A DNA stretch of 64,000 nucleotides from NCBI GenBank assembly GCA_029747585.1, contig JAPEVF010000131.1, positions 1-64,000 on the forward strand, given 5' to 3'. The notes below the pieces were generated by a model. The model did no database searches. It saw only the letters and a program-made list of their open reading frames with translations, and was not told the origin of the DNA. Below, in pieces: positions 22,711-35,198 of this stretch (position 1 is its first letter; each line of letters begins with the position of its first letter). The position numbers and the translations under genes were made by a program. Source of the DNA: Pleurotus djamor (lineage: Eukaryota; Basidiomycota; Agaricomycetes; Agaricales; Pleurotaceae).

Positions 22711-24327
22711 ATGTCCGTCGATCTTGAGGATGTTCTGCGGCATACGCGCGAAATTATTACGGATGGAAATGCAAAGGGTATACTCCAGTACGTTCTCAGA
22801 CTGAGGAATTTGTCGTGAAGGCCTCCAGTGACACACTTTCAGTGAAATGACGCCCCGTCTTGTTCGTGAGAGGGTTGAAACCGCTATGTCGCTTGACGCT
22901 GGCGAATTGAGTGGTGCTCCGTACAAGAACGCCGTTAAAGAAGCAATACAGTCAATAATTGTGTGTCACACGCTACGTTCTGAATCAAGCGAAACACATA
23001 TACTCACGCGTATGGATCTTAGGCTGAGCTGAAGGAGGAACCAAAGGAGGAACCACGAGCGGCGGATGATGATACTGTTGAACCTGCCAAGTCGTCCAAG
23101 AAGAGGAAATCACTCAATAAAACCGAAGGAGACGCGAAGAAGCCTAAGTTGGATGCACCGCCGAAGCCTAAGGCGAAGAGAAGTTCGTCATCGTCAAAGC
23201 AATTCAAATCATCGGTGAGTGCTTTACCAAGGCACGTCAGAGTCGCGTCTGAGGCGCAATTCGGCTGTAGGAAATCATAGCAACATCGGACGTTGAGCCC
23301 GACCTGGACGCTGAGGACCCTCCATCGAAGCCAGTGTCATCAAATTCCAAGCTCAACAAAGGTGTCGGCGATTCCAAGTCGGCAGTAAAGGAGACGAAGG
23401 TACTTCGCACCTTATCTATGATACCAACGAACGAAGACGCCTCGATGCAGAGTGCGACTACGTCCTCTCCTCCTCGGTCCAAAACTGCCACCGCAGTGAG
23501 CAAAGCCGAACCACAGGTTTGCCATCTCCATTCTGAGTCTGGGATACGAACTCAGTTCGAGTTGTGATAGAGTGAATCAGAGATGTCCGTCCTTTTCGAC
23601 GAGCCACCGAAACCCAAGCGCGCTGCCAAGTCCTCCACTTCCAAAACAAAAGTTAGTAGAGCAAAGGTCAGTACATAATGCTTTGGTCTCGTGGCTTCGT
23701 CCCTAGCTCTGATAGAGTGGCACTGTAGGCAGCTTCAGGTTCTAAACTAACGAAGGATGAAGAAACCATCAAGAAACTCAAGGTTCGTGCTCCATATTTC
23801 AGAAGCAAGCATTCGAATACCCTATTCCTGCAGAGTTTTGTTGTTGCATGTGGTGTCCGAAAGGTGTGGTCTAAGGTCTTTGCCGACATCGAACGACCTT
23901 CGCAACAAATCTCGAAACTCAAAGAGATCTTGGCGGAACTCGGAATGACTGGACGTCTGAGCATCGAGAAGGCAAAGGCGATAAGAGAGAAACGCGAACT
24001 CGCACAGGAGCTCGGTATTGATTCTCCCTCTGTGACTCCTGAGTTTTTCATCGCTGATGTCGCTTCTCCAGAGGATGTCAAAGACTTCGACAAAGCAGTC
24101 AACTCCGTTTCCAAGTCCCGAGGCGGTGCCAAGAAGAAAGTGGCTGCTTCATCCGATACGGAAGAACGAGCTGCCTCTGATAGCGAATCTGAGGAAGAAG
24201 TGACTGTTAAGCGAAAGGTAAGACTACTTTCTACGGAGACAGCATGACTCAATTTCTCAATCTTTGCCAGAGTAATGCAAGAGCCAGTATAATGGCTTTC
24301 TTAGCGGATCAAAGCGACGAAGAGTAA
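22711..24327 (+). CDS. HIRIP3-like histone-chaperone/chromatin protein
   Basis: Eight exons, with boundaries at 22787/22843, 22960/23023, 23214/23271, 23516/23571, 23666/23729, 23782/23834 and 24217/24271, give about 390 residues. An N-terminal DEK-C-like helical segment (LRHTREIITDG, then MTPRLVRERVE and YKNAVKEAIQSII) is followed by a long Lys/Ser/Glu-rich disordered region. The conserved C-terminal block contains IKKLKSFVVACGVRKVWSK, LKEILAELGMTGRLS and KAKAIREKRELAQELG. These match the layout of the HIRA-interacting protein 3 family, whose CHZ-like region binds H2A-type histones. A nuclear chaperone role is inferred. The acidic SDSESEEE tail near the end fits histone binding. Bipartite basic clusters (KKRK) probably act as nuclear-import signals. 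Confidence 0.75.
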
Positions 24328-24404
24328 TATCTATCTTCGTACGCTACCCTCATACATCATATAGTCTTAATACCTTCACTTGTACTAACATGACGCCCAC
24401 ATAT

Positions 24405-27400
24405 TCACATTTCCTGGACAAATTGACCCCTGGGTCGCAGATGACTCTGGGCATCGTAGTCCGGTGCGTCCGTATAGTCAACGAGATCCAACGATGTTTC
24501 AAAGGTGCCATCGACCACTAACTGAAGCCCTGCGATCGAGGCGCCTTGTGCATCAAGGGCCCAGAGGGATATTCCTAGCGTATTGCTTGACTTGCGACGG
24601 AGGATACTGTCGTCCAATCCAGTGAGGAACTCTCTCGTTCATAATAAACCATAGGACCTTACCCTTCAGGAAGGACAAATACAGTTTGCGGCCTGCGATC
24701 CTGCACTTTCAATGCTGATCCCAACTCCAGAAGAGAGACGCAGCCTACCCAATATCGTTGATGTATTTGCCAAATTGCCATCCGTTCAAGTAGATCTGTG
24801 CTCTGAAACGGGAGGTGATAACGCTTGGTGTGATTTTAAGCCGGATGGGAACGTCGAATCCATCTGGTAGGTTCTGTTTGTAGCCTCGGTCTTTAGCCAC
24901 CGGGGTGTATAATGAACTGATAAATCCCTACCAGATCAAAGGTGGTCCTGTAAAAATTGATTCCGGCGCGTTTCAACCCGACCATGGGACTCCCGTCGAC
25001 CCATGAGGCGTCAGGGAATCCAGGGAGATGCGCGCCGATGCGTTCAGCGTACAAGCCACCTTCGTTGAGATATCCTCGGAATGCATCAGGAGCATTTTCA
25101 CTTCCTCCCTTGATCAGGTGTTAGACATGCACAATGCAGCATCACAGCATGGCCTCAACTTGATTGCCCTGGATTCGCCACTCTTCGAAAGTGGAATTTC
25201 CACCAATGATCTCATAGCCTCTGATGCCCCTCGGCTCTTTTCCGCCATTCGCTAGAGAGGTGGATGTTAGGACCGTCTAAAGTTTATCGCCACAATATCC
25301 ATCAGACGCACTGTTCGTCTCCGATATGCTGGATCCACGTAAAAATGGACATTATTACGAAGAATCCAAGACTCTGAGGTTCACGTACCCGGTGTGATCT
25401 GCCACCACGAAATATAGTTAGTCACTGTCCTTCTGACTGGTGCGAAGTCGAGTCTGACCTTGTACGACCAGTAGGATATTGTCCTCGCCTGGCTTCAATG
25501 CGCCATCTGGGATGGCCCATAGGTCCGCGGTCATACTCACTGTTGCATTGCCCTGGTTAGACCCAAGGAAGATCCCGTTCAACCATGCCGTGTATCCGAA
25601 TGCGAAGCCACCTTGGACAGTCAAACGGATGGCCGTTTCGTTACCAGTTGCCACAAAATGGCCACGAGACAAGATGTTCCCTCCGTAGAAACTAAAGGAG
25701 AGACTCTTTAACATCCTCAGACACATTCAGATTCAACTCGTACCCGTATTGTTGTGAATACAACACTTTGTTTCCAGCGAGCGGAGGGAGGTTTGTATAC
25801 TTGAAGGCGATATCAGGACTTATTTGCTGAAACGTCTTACAGAAACTCACATTAGTGGCGGTCAGATCAGCTAACTCAAAGTTAGAGTCGTCGAAGCCCG
25901 CGTCTATCTCAGGAAGACTGAGGATATTTGGAGTTAAGTTCATCAGCACGTTGACGCCATTATGCCTATGAACTCACCTTCCAGACACTTTCCAATTGGT
26001 CAATGGTGGTAAGCTTATTTCGGGGTGTTTACTCGCGACGGTGGCTATGAAGGATCCATGCTGGGTAGGAGCGGCGGCGACCGGTCTGCCATTCCATTCT
26101 AACCTTCTGACTTGAGGAGGTGCGATGAATTCTACCGTGGTCGTTCCGTTCAGATCTCCAAGCTACTTTGTGGTCAGTCGAGCGCATTAACGTACTCTAC
26201 ATAACACCAACTACCCACCAATGCCAACGTATCTCGCTTGATTTCTGCTTTCCTCACCAAGTATGGACCACCCACTAGGACGCTGCGAAGAAATGTCAAG
26301 GACACTATGTAATGAATTCGCCCAAACTGACTCAACTTACGTTTCGTTTGTACCAACGGAGAAGAAACTCCCGAAATTCCCGGGGCGAGCGAGAATGGGA
26401 GCATGCCATGTGTATGCAGTTGGCTTGTCCAGGAAGAGGACAACGATACTTGAGGGCCCGGATTGTACGGAAAGGAGCTGGCTTCCGGTAAACTCGTTGT
26501 TGATTGTTAATATACCGTCAGAAAAGGCGGACGTGGTATTTAGACCGGATGATAACTGGTTGACCACTGGGCGCGTATCAAAAAGTAAAGCAGTTTCAGC
26601 TGTTTGTCCTGCGCCGGCATAGAGGATGATGTAGTCTGTATCCCCGATCCTGTGGTTTGGTCGTCGATATAAGATAGCCAATAGTAGAGTATGCAAGCTA
26701 ACTCACGTTGTCCAAGTCATTATCCTGGATTTGATATACATTAGAGCACGACTCAGAAGAATTGAAATCGTACTCACTCGGCTGTTGTATACAAGATGTG
26801 GGTGTTGTGTTTTCCAAAAACGTAATCTGTGGCAAGGATCTTGGCGTCCCTACCATCGAAAGCGAGTACACCAGCTTTGGGCACTGTCAGTGCACCCAGA
26901 GAGGTGTTGATATTCAATTGGGTCGTCGTAAATACCGTTGAAGTGGAGTCGAGATGTCTAGCCATATAAAACCGGGCTTGCGTACTGGGGTTCAAAAGTT
27001 CTGCTGCATAGATGGAAGGATTGGACGCGAAGGTGGTGCCGTTGGCCACCATATTCGCTCCAAGAAGATCTCTGGAAACCCTCAAGAACAGTCCTTGCAA
27101 TCTCATTTCGTTCATTTTCAGGCGTGCCACCCTATTCTCGTCGATTCCTATAGAATATTGAGGCGTCATCGACCGGTGAAGCCTCGCCGGAAACTCACCG
27201 CCACCATAGTCATACGAAGAGTAGGCCACAGGCGCGGCTGTCTGGCCCCAATTTGTACCGCCAAAGAGCACTGAGTGACTGGTATGAGGAACGCGTGCAT
27301 AACTCGTCCAAGTAGCCTTACTTACTGTATATGCCTACGTATGTTGCTGGTTATTCATTTCCAGACATGGTCAACAAATAAACGCACTCAAGATTGTGGC

Positions 27401-28965
27401 AGTTTGAGCACTGATTGAGATTGAGTGAGCGCTATTGAAAGAGGATCGGAGGACGTACTAGTTTTCCTTGTAGAAGACATTTTCTGTAAAAGGGGGATGT
27501 GAGTACGGAGCCAAACAGTAGACCAGGTGTACAGACCAAAAACCTGATTCGTCAAATCGTCCGCTTCATTAGAAGTGTACGTTATGAGCCAAAGTTCCGC
27601 GTATACTAGATTCTTATATCACTTACAGAATTTCTCGTATCCGGTTCCACCCCGGTTGGGAGCTCCAGCTCCCCAGTTGAGTAGAAAGCCACCGCCGAAC
27701 TACGGGAAAAGTGAACTCAGCGCCCCTGTGAGTCTGGACAGGGACAAACCTCCGCAAGGCAAAGGGGGTTATTAGGGGCAGCAGCTTTGTGAGCGGACCA
27801 GTAGATGCTTTGGACCTGAGCCCATCTATTCGCGCCTTGAGGATACGAGTCACCGCTGACTCCAGATTCAGGGATAGCTTGGGTTATCAGAGCCATTGAG
27901 TTACTTACCAGTAGATGTTGACTTGGCCTTGCCCAGGTAAATCTGGACTGAAATTTCCGGCTTGTCCAGCATGTTGATCGTTATGGGTGATGGCTGATTA
28001 AGACAGGTATGTAAGTGAATTTGTTGAATTACCTTGTGTCGAAGGGCTAAAGTAGACTTACGCACGACGATGTCGTTTTCCCGATAGGTATTGATGATGT
28101 CCTGCATGTAAGGACTGTTGTTTGTGCTCGCACTAAACTCGTTCTCCGCTTGTACGAGAATAACTGTGCGGAGTGCATGGGTACATGATATTCATCAACT
28201 GGAACAAATATCTTACTCGGCCCTCCGCGAGTGATCTGATTCTTCGCAATGAGTTGCGATATGACAGTCATATAAGGTTTCCATGCTTTGGTGTGCTCTC
28301 CAGTCAATGATCGCTGATACAATTCAAACGAAGACACAGGCGCACCTTGTGCGAAATTAGGGTTGTTTGTTCGAAGCGAGCCAGCAATGTTACCGACCCA
28401 TCCAGGAAACCCTCCTCCAGTGGTCTCAGCGTCTTCCAGGCCAGAGATTACTTACTGTAAGACAAGGTAAGACAGATAAAACGCACTGATGTATGGCCCA
28501 GGTCTGGAATTACGAGTCAGCGCACCATTGACTATGGAGAGATAGGCAAAGTTACCTTGCAATCAACCACAGGCCAGCTCTCTTTGCTTCATCAATAAAC
28601 AATTGGATATCCCTATACGTCCCTTGAGCGAAATCGCCTTGTCCGTTGTTGGTATCTGGGGTAGGGTAATGGAGAGCCCAGCTTATGTAGAATGAAACTG
28701 TGTTGAATCCGTTTGCTTTAGTTTTCTCCAAGACATCTCGCCAGAGATTTGGGTTTGGCAGTCGCCAAGGATGTACCTCAGCAGACAAGATAAATACCCG
28801 TTTCCCATGGATGAAGAGCGAGTTGGCATCCCAGGTCACAGAATCGGTAAGCCCGGTAGAGTTCCGTCGACTGATTGTACCGGCAGGCGTTTCGGTCGCT
28901 GTGGCGATTCCAAAGAGTCCAAGACCTAGCAGAGAGGCTTTGAAGATGTAAGGGGCGATCCTCAT
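24405..28965 (-). CDS. lacA: GH35 beta-galactosidase, secreted
   Basis: ATG at 28965 opens a signal peptide (KASLLGLGLFGIATATET). The GH35 catalytic barrel begins with LFIHGKRVFILSAEVHPWR and continues FNTVSFYISWALHYP, LIARPGPYI and TTGGGFPGWVGN. The acid/base Glu sits in VILVQAENEF (about 28150), after which come THNDQHAGQAGNFSPDLPGQ and DSYPQGANRW. The likely nucleophile Glu is the last codon of an exon in LCLAE, followed by FGGGFLLNWG and later LFGGTNWG and YSSYDYGGG. The downstream domains (IDENRVARLKMNEMRLQGLF, VAGFIATV-type and LWALDAQGASI segments) match the fungal multi-domain type of about 1000 residues. The gene is cut by roughly eighteen introns. It should release galactose from beta-galactosides such as pectic galactan or xyloglucan outside the cell. 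The symbol is by analogy with Aspergillus. Confidence 0.92.
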
Positions 28966-29522
28966 GAGTTGTATGTCAAAAGGCGAAATGACAGCTCATT
29001 CTCCACATATATCTATCCGAGCTCTCTGCCGGGACCGGACAGCACGCCATAAAGAAGCACCAGCTGATCACAGAGCGGACTGTATCAATCGGACGACTCA
29101 GTGGACGACAGAAAACGGCGGACCGCCGCACCGTCAATTAGCCACGGAGAGAAGCGCACCATGAGAAGGAACATATCAGAAACTCATGGGCGACGCGTAT
29201 CTAGTTTTTGCGAGAGGGGTTTGCACCGGATCAATCTTACGCGCAAAACGGCCCCTATAACATGCGATTAGCTAGAACAGGCCATCGCGAGACATGACTG
29301 ACCAACGATCTGTCGCTAAGTATTTCGTAGAAGTGGATGACCTATAGCAATTTCACGGAAGTTAATCATGGGCGTTTTGCTCTACAAGGGTCCACAATGT
29401 GGAGGGTGCCCTTTTTGTACCGGATGCACGACTAGTTAGCGATATGTCCCCCAAAAACGATAGAGATGGAGAACGTAAAGGCGTTGTTTGTTATAGTGTA
29501 CAAGTTGCGATATTAGTGCGTT
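28966..29522. other. GH35 upstream region and VPS25 downstream region
   Basis: Contains the promoter side of the GH35 gene (minus) and the 3' side of the VPS25 gene. CACATATATCTATCC at about 29004 is a possible TATA-type core for GH35. No coding sequence is seen. Confidence 0.5.
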
Positions 29523-30310
29523 CTAGGAGGCCGCAAAGAATCGTACACCTTCGCCGTCAGCCACAGCAATCGTCTGCGCTCTTCCTGATTTAGTGAGCAC
29601 ACCAATGGCCTTTCGTAAAATGACCAAGGGAATCCCGGTCAAGGGGGATTCGACTGGAGGGTCGGTGATCTCGTAGAAAGTCATGATGGTGTTAAGGTGA
29701 CCAGTAGACGAAGCCTAGGGGGATACATTAGACCTTAGTCGGTAACCCTCGCATACGGCTTACCCAAGTGTGTAGAACATCAGCCCATTCTTCAGGACGT
29801 CGCCAATAGAGAAGTACAGACCGACTCTGTTTCGGAGGCTCGTAGACTGCGAGGTTCTGAGACACCATGGATGTTATCAGGGCCTCCAGGTAGTCTGGCA
29901 GCAAGCGTCCTATCGTTCAGACGTGAATTTCAGTTAGGTGCACAGCGAGACTTAGCAACGTACGGTTGATTTGGTCATTTCGAAAGATCTCGTCCCAATC
30001 ATTGCCTGAAGTCTCAGCGTCTTCGAGACGAAGTGTAAACAACCTCCGATGCCGTGCATATCCCAAAATTATTCGAAGCCAGTGGTCGTTTGCGAGCGAT
30101 TGAGTCTTCGGATTTGGCTGTTGTCTATTGACTTAGTTGGAGATAAGAATGACATTCAATACGAGGAGGCGCGCTAACGTGAAGAACGGCGGGGCAGAGT
30201 GGATGGATGGGAGGAGGTAGCCTGAGTGGTTGCAATTTCGATGAGTTCAGCTTGTCGTCGTCGCTGACAGGGAACTCACCAGAGGGCGTTGTGTGCGAAG
30301 AGAGAGCCAT
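29523..30310 (-). CDS. VPS25: VPS25, ESCRT-II subunit
   Basis: Minus-strand exons from ATG at 30310 to TAG at 29523-29525 encode about 190 residues. The N-terminus reads LLPSIHSAPPFFT, then QPNPKTQSLANDHWLRIILGY, the PPFF/QPN signature of VPS25. The first winged helix follows (LFTLRLED, IFRNDQINRRLLPDYLEAL). Then come LLYWRRPEEWADVLHTWA, HLNTIMTFYEI (second winged helix start), VILRKAIGVLTKSGRAQTI and the GEGVRFF end. VPS25 is the copy in the Y-shaped ESCRT-II complex (VPS22, VPS36, two VPS25) that passes ubiquitinated cargo to ESCRT-III on endosomes. Length and motif order agree with the family. It is transcribed away from METTL16 across a 113 bp gap. Confidence 0.92.
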
Positions 30311-30423
30311 TGACTGTGCCAAGAATGTCGCCCCAGGGACAGTGGCAGGGCACGTGCTTCGTTGTAGCCCCTAGCCCGAGTTGAACCAAAACTTCCATCC
30401 CGGTTGGATGAAACTCCAGGCTG
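30311..30423. promoter_or_regulatory. shared divergent promoter VPS25/METTL16
   Basis: Only 113 bp separates the ATG codons of VPS25 (minus) and the METTL16-like gene (plus), so both must start transcription inside or overlapping it. No TATA box is evident; the stretch is GC-rich with GCCACTGTCCC and GGGCTAGGGGC words. Confidence 0.55.
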
Positions 30424-32287
30424 ATGCACCCAAGAAATCGCTACAAGGTGCCGATAGACTTCAAGGAGCTCGCTGAACTATACCCTACTATTAAACATTG
30501 GTAAGAGACTCTCATTCTTTTGTGGGGGCTAGCCAGTGACGCAGCGCAGTTTACTCCCAGGACGACATGGGCAGGCAAGCAGCATCGATTTCCACGACCC
30601 AGTCACGCAAAGGTGAAAATGCATATACAATGCTGCATCTGATCTTGCGGCTTATCTGGCTTCAGGGCTTTGACAGCGGCCTTGCTACATCGCGACTTCG
30701 GAATCACTATTACACTTCCAGACGATCGGCTTTGCCCTCCAGTAAGAGGCATGTTTATGCCACATTGAGTCAACTATGCTGATGCGAGCTAATCCAGGTG
30801 CCCAATAGGTAAGTAGCCTCCCCGATACAACGGTGTGACGTAGTCCCACGTTTTCTCTTCCAGATTAAACTATATCCTCTGGTTGCAGGATATCGCCAAC
30901 CATTCTCCACCCCCGGAGGATGGAATAATCAGAGCTTTAGACATGTAAGTCTATCCGATCACCTCAATATGGAGGAATCAATGTCTCAGAGGTACCGGCG
31001 CTTCAGCGATCTATCCCCTGCTCGGATGCAGTTTGGAACAGCATTGGCACTTCACAGGATCAGGCAAGTCATATCGCTCACCGTGTCAAACGTGTCGCAT
31101 ATTAATTAACCGTGTAGATATCGATGAAATGTCCTTTCAGAGTGCTCGCCGCAACGTCGAGCAAAATTCGCTACAGCATCGCATCACCGTTGTCCTGACT
31201 GATCCAGNTGCCCCTCTCCTCGCAGCCATACCTGAAGGGGAACCGTAAGTCCACCGAATTTATTCACACTTACCCGAGTACTANTGTNACATGATCTAGC
31301 TTCTTTTTCACTATGTGCAATCCCCCGTTCTACGCTGATGCAGATGAAATATCTCGCTCAGCTGAGCTTAAATATCTTCCGCCGAATGCTGTTTGTTTGT
31401 TTGACTATCTTCTCTATTGCTTCCCTAATTCCTCTTCACAGACATGCAGNGGAGCCGATGTTGAAATGATCACGTCGGGAGGCGAAACTCGCTTTGTACA
31501 GCGAATGGTCGAAGAGAGTTCACAGCAACCTTTGCGTAGCAGGTAACATTCATATCTCGCGTTCTAAATGGTCTTTTCTGAACAGCACCCCTTAGATGGT
31601 ACACATCCATGCTCGGAAAGCTCAGTTCACTCTCGCAGCTAGTTGATACACTGAGGGCTAACAAGGTAGGTTTGTCTTGGCTTGCTTCGTACACCACCCT
31701 GACCGGCTTGCTACAGGTTGACAACTATGTGATCACAGAGTTTGNTCAAGGCCAGACACGTCGATGGGCACTGGGCTGGTCGTTTCACGATGATCGGCTC
31801 CCTGATGCGAGTGTAGTCACCTAGTTGAATATGACCCAAACTGATCCACCTTNCCCTTCAGTCGATCGCCCGAATAGACAACCCAAATCCTACGATCCAG
31901 GGCTTGCTACCCNCACGAAATACCCTGGTGCAGCCNTTCAAGAAGAAAATCGATAGCACGTCGCAGCATCGGTTACTCGTCGATTGTCTCTCTGCTATCA
32001 AAGATGCTCTCGTCGTCGAGAAGTCCATAATCCCTCCCCGCTTTCAAGTTTCCGTCCCTGGTGATACTTGGTCTCGAAAGGCTCGTCGGTCCGCGACATC
32101 GACGAAGCCGACAATCCACAATGCTGATCTGTCTGGGATCGTGATGCGNTGTGAGATAGGTTGGATGGAAGATAAGGAAGAGGATGTCTNTCAGCTATCT
32201 TCGCAATGGCTTAAAGGACGTGACCGAGACATATTTTCGAGTTTTTCTAGTTATGTGTTTCGCAAGGTTCAAGCAACTTTTCAGTGA
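30424..32287 (+). CDS. METTL16: METTL16-type RNA N6-adenosine methyltransferase
   Basis: ATG at 30424 begins [20 protein letters not shown], the hallmark METTL16 N-terminus. Spliced exons follow with [20 protein letters not shown], then [30 protein letters not shown] and a GTGA-type SAM loop ([15 protein letters not shown]). Next are [18 protein letters not shown], the catalytic MCNPPFYAD (NPPF, about 31318), [28 protein letters not shown] and [10 protein letters not shown]. One exon, GTGCCCAATAG, is only 11 bp. The C-terminal part ([17 protein letters not shown]...) may be the counterpart of the vertebrate-conserved region. Homologues methylate U6 snRNA at the ACAGA box and hairpins in SAM-synthetase mRNA. 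A few Ns (31208, 31284, 31450, 31745 and later) leave single residues unknown. TGA at 32285-32287. Confidence 0.9.
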
Positions 32288-32404
32288 AGGCTCGGTCGTT
32301 TGAATGATATGTGGATGCTAAAGTTACAGGTAATGTGCAGTGGCTCGATTCCGTATGATGGTCGTAGATGAAATAGAGTACATATGTAGATGTTCGTTTG
32401 TGAT

Positions 32405-33854
32405 TCACTTGAAGTGAAGTTTCACACCTCGCTTTGGGCCAAGCTGTACCGCGCTCCTTGGCTTCCCTTTGCGATCCAAGTCAAATGGCGCAATCTTCCG
32501 ATTCTCGTCACCTCCTGCTGACTTACGCTTGAGGCCTCTTGAAGAACCTGAGCTGGGGTCACAGAGATTCCAATCTGAACCAAAGCCAGGCCGAGGGAAT
32601 TCTTCGAAGAATGCCTCGTCATCGAAGGATACTTGTGTCATGGCTAGAGGGGAGGATTCAGCTTCCACCATGNGCAAAGAACGACGGCGCTTTGAGCTGT
32701 GGGAAGGCGGGCTGGTTCGGTACTGTGATTGACGGGTTTGACTGAGATCATCTTCCTCCCCGACCAGACTACACAAGGGCTCCTATATAAAANGTCTTTA
32801 GGTTGAAAGCGTGGATCGGGAGAACGAGAGAAACGCACTGGTGAAGAATGGCAGATATGGAGATCTTTTTCTTGCTTGATGCTATTCAACTCATGCTTCA
32901 TCGCAGCGAGTTGGTTCTGAAGGTCGTTCACTCTGTCGGCCTTCCTTTGCATCTAGAGATATCAAGGACGTCAATCACTGTGAATGCTCGAAATGAGCAG
33001 CTCACGTCATGGCTTTGCCGCTGTAAAATTCGCCTCAAGTCCTTAAGGTTCGATTCTTTCTCTTGAAGCTGCTCCTCCAAGCCGGAGTTTTGCTGTTGTA
33101 TCGCCACGACCTTCGCATTAGCATCTTCGAGAGTTTCCATAGCCTCTTCAGCAAGCTTCTTCTCCTTCTTGGCCTCATTGTATGCTTGTCGCCACCCAGC
33201 CTGCGCTGCCTCCAGTTCACCCTTGAGCCGATCTTTATCGCGAAGCTGGGCAACTAATTTAGAGTAATCTTGGGCGCTCTTTGAGAGATTGAGCTTGAGA
33301 GTCGTGACCTGGCTCTTATGGGATTTGCATTGCTCAAACATGGGGACGATACGCTCCTTGAACTCGTTGATACATGCGAGAATNGCGTCCTATTGCAGTA
33401 TGTCGGATGTCAGTGGCGAGGAAAAAGGAAAGATACACATACTAGCTTTCCATCAGTCAAGTTGCTGCCACTCGAAATGAGCCCTTCCAAGTTTTGAACG
33501 GATTTTCCGACATCTTCCGCTTCTGAATCTACTCCCAACGAGCCTAGTTGGTCTTCCACTGCAGCAGCACGGGATTCATCACCGTCAAGGACTTCAACGT
33601 GGATCTTGACTTCCTGGCCTTCCTGAAGGGCCTTTCTACAGACCGGGCAGCTGTATCGTCGTGGACCGCGCCTACGAGGGACATTTGCTCTGAGGGCATC
33701 GACACAAGAAGTACAGAACCCGTGGCCTGTGCGCGTATTGCTTANTNNCAGACCTAGACTGTGAAATAATGGAGTCCTACTCACCACAGGGCAGNAACCG
33801 AAATGCCTCAAGAGGCTGGGGCGTGATGCAGATCACGCATTGCGCGTAAGTCAT
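32405..33854 (-). CDS. RING-finger coiled-coil protein (array member 1)
   Basis: Starts MTYAQCVICI at 33854. The N-terminal RING is CVIC, an intron inside the LPCG codon, then GHGFCTSC and SCPVC. Next comes a region with VKIHVEVLDGDES. A long coiled coil follows over about 33400-33030 (LNLSKSAQDYSKLVAQLRDK, LKGELEAAQ, AEEAMETLEDANAKVVAIQQ, LEEQLQEKESNLKDLRRIL), with a further coil at about 32950-32860 (VNDLQNQLAAMKHELNSIKQ). The tail is Ser/Arg/Lys-rich with FDDEAFFEEFPRPGFGSDW and ends LHFK, TGA at 32405. No membrane helix is seen. The RING plus coil suggests an oligomeric E3 ligase, possibly nuclear given RRRSL and KRKS clusters. It is head-to-head with array member 2 across about 190 bp that are full of Ns. 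Confidence 0.82.
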
Positions 33855-34045
33855 CACCGCCGCCCTTGTGCACGGTGGTAGGGGAAGACGTCNGTGGCAA
33901 AAAAGTTCTCACGAACGCGACNNCNNANNATGAGCACCATGTGAGGATCACGTGGGCGCATTAGCCAAGGAATCCGATCACNCTGGNTCNTNCCTNNTNC
34001 TTACCATCNTANCANCNNNNTNANCGNGCCNCTCGACGCCAGAAT

Positions 34046-35198
34046 ATGGAGTGCAGCATATGTCTATCAACNTTAGAAGAGCCTGTCTGTATTCCGTGTG
34101 GTCTGTGTCAGGGAACGCTGTTTCTTNGTGNTCNCACTGACGTCCTCCTCAGGTCACATTTACTGCAACGAGTGCATCGTTGACCACATNAACCATGGAA
34201 CTGAAGATGAAAACGAGCAAACTTCGAACTGCCCGACATGNCGCAAACCATTCCACATCTGTACGCGCCTTTGCACTAGTAAACTTCTAGTCACCACTGA
34301 CTGNCATGCCCTTNCTTAGTCGCTCCGGACTTGGCNCTTCTNCCTAAAAAGTACAGACCATTCGTCCTCCCAAGCATGCGTCGAATATACCTAGACAATT
34401 CACCCTACCAATTACTGAAGACTCAGCTTAAGGATGCTGAGAGGCGGATCAAACTCCTGGAAGATTCCAAATCCCACCTGATACGCGCCGGGGAACGACA
34501 TATGTCTGCTGCACAAGCACATGCCGAAGGAGAGAAAAAGGCAAGACTGGAACTCAAGACTGCCCGCGATCACGCCGCGCGTGCCTCCAAGGCCGCGGAC
34601 CATTGGCAGCTTACTGCCATAGATCTGGAAAACCAGTTCTCAAGAGCCNTTCATGACAANGAAGTGACGAGGGGGAAGTACGAGAAGTCGAANGCANTAT
34701 TNCGCGTCAAAGAAGAACAGCTCAAGACACGANTATCAGAGNTGGAGCANCANTTGGACAATNTGCTGTGAGTTNGCTCTCCTTCTATCGCGTTTCTTCN
34801 GTCTTATAATGTCNGCGCCTAGGGCTCGTTGCGCACTCGAGCCATCCATTGTCCATAAGCGAAAATCGGCAAGCCGTACCTCTTCCTCCAGAAACCCTGC
34901 CNGNTCCTCCTCTCCATGTAGTGACCCTGACACNCCTCCTGCTAAACGCCCTAAGCTACCCCTCCCTCGACGGCGATTCGTTTCACCTGCTACCCCCAAC
35001 TCACCAATTAGTCCTGGNGATTCGTCCCTTCGCCANAGTACNTCTCGTANCAACNACCCCTCCCGTCTTNGTGCCCAGTTCGGCGANGAGACTANTTGTA
35101 TCGAACATACCAACGACGACCAGCCACCTTCATTCAAAGGCAGGAGGCGACACTCAGATATCTACAGGATCCATTCGTCCGACGAAGAATGTTGTTGA
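34046..35198 (+). CDS. RING-finger coiled-coil protein (array member 2)
   Basis: MECSICLSTLEEPVCIPCG at 34046 is interrupted by an intron in the Gly codon, then HIYCNECIVDH and CPT-X-RKPFHI complete the RING (one Cys hidden by N). After the next intron the segment PKKYRPFVLPSMRRIYLD precedes a coiled coil of about 110 residues (LLKTQLKDAERRIKLLEDSK, AEGEKKARLELKTARDHAAR, QLTAIDLENQF). A donor at 34767 joins to about 34823 (acceptor CCTAG), giving a basic Ser/Pro-rich tail (VHKRKSASRTSSSRNPA, PPAKRPKLPLPRRRF) ending DEECC and TGA. Nuclear targeting is plausible. The RING, then RKxYLP-like stretch, then coil order is shared with members 3, 4 and 8. Confidence 0.75.
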
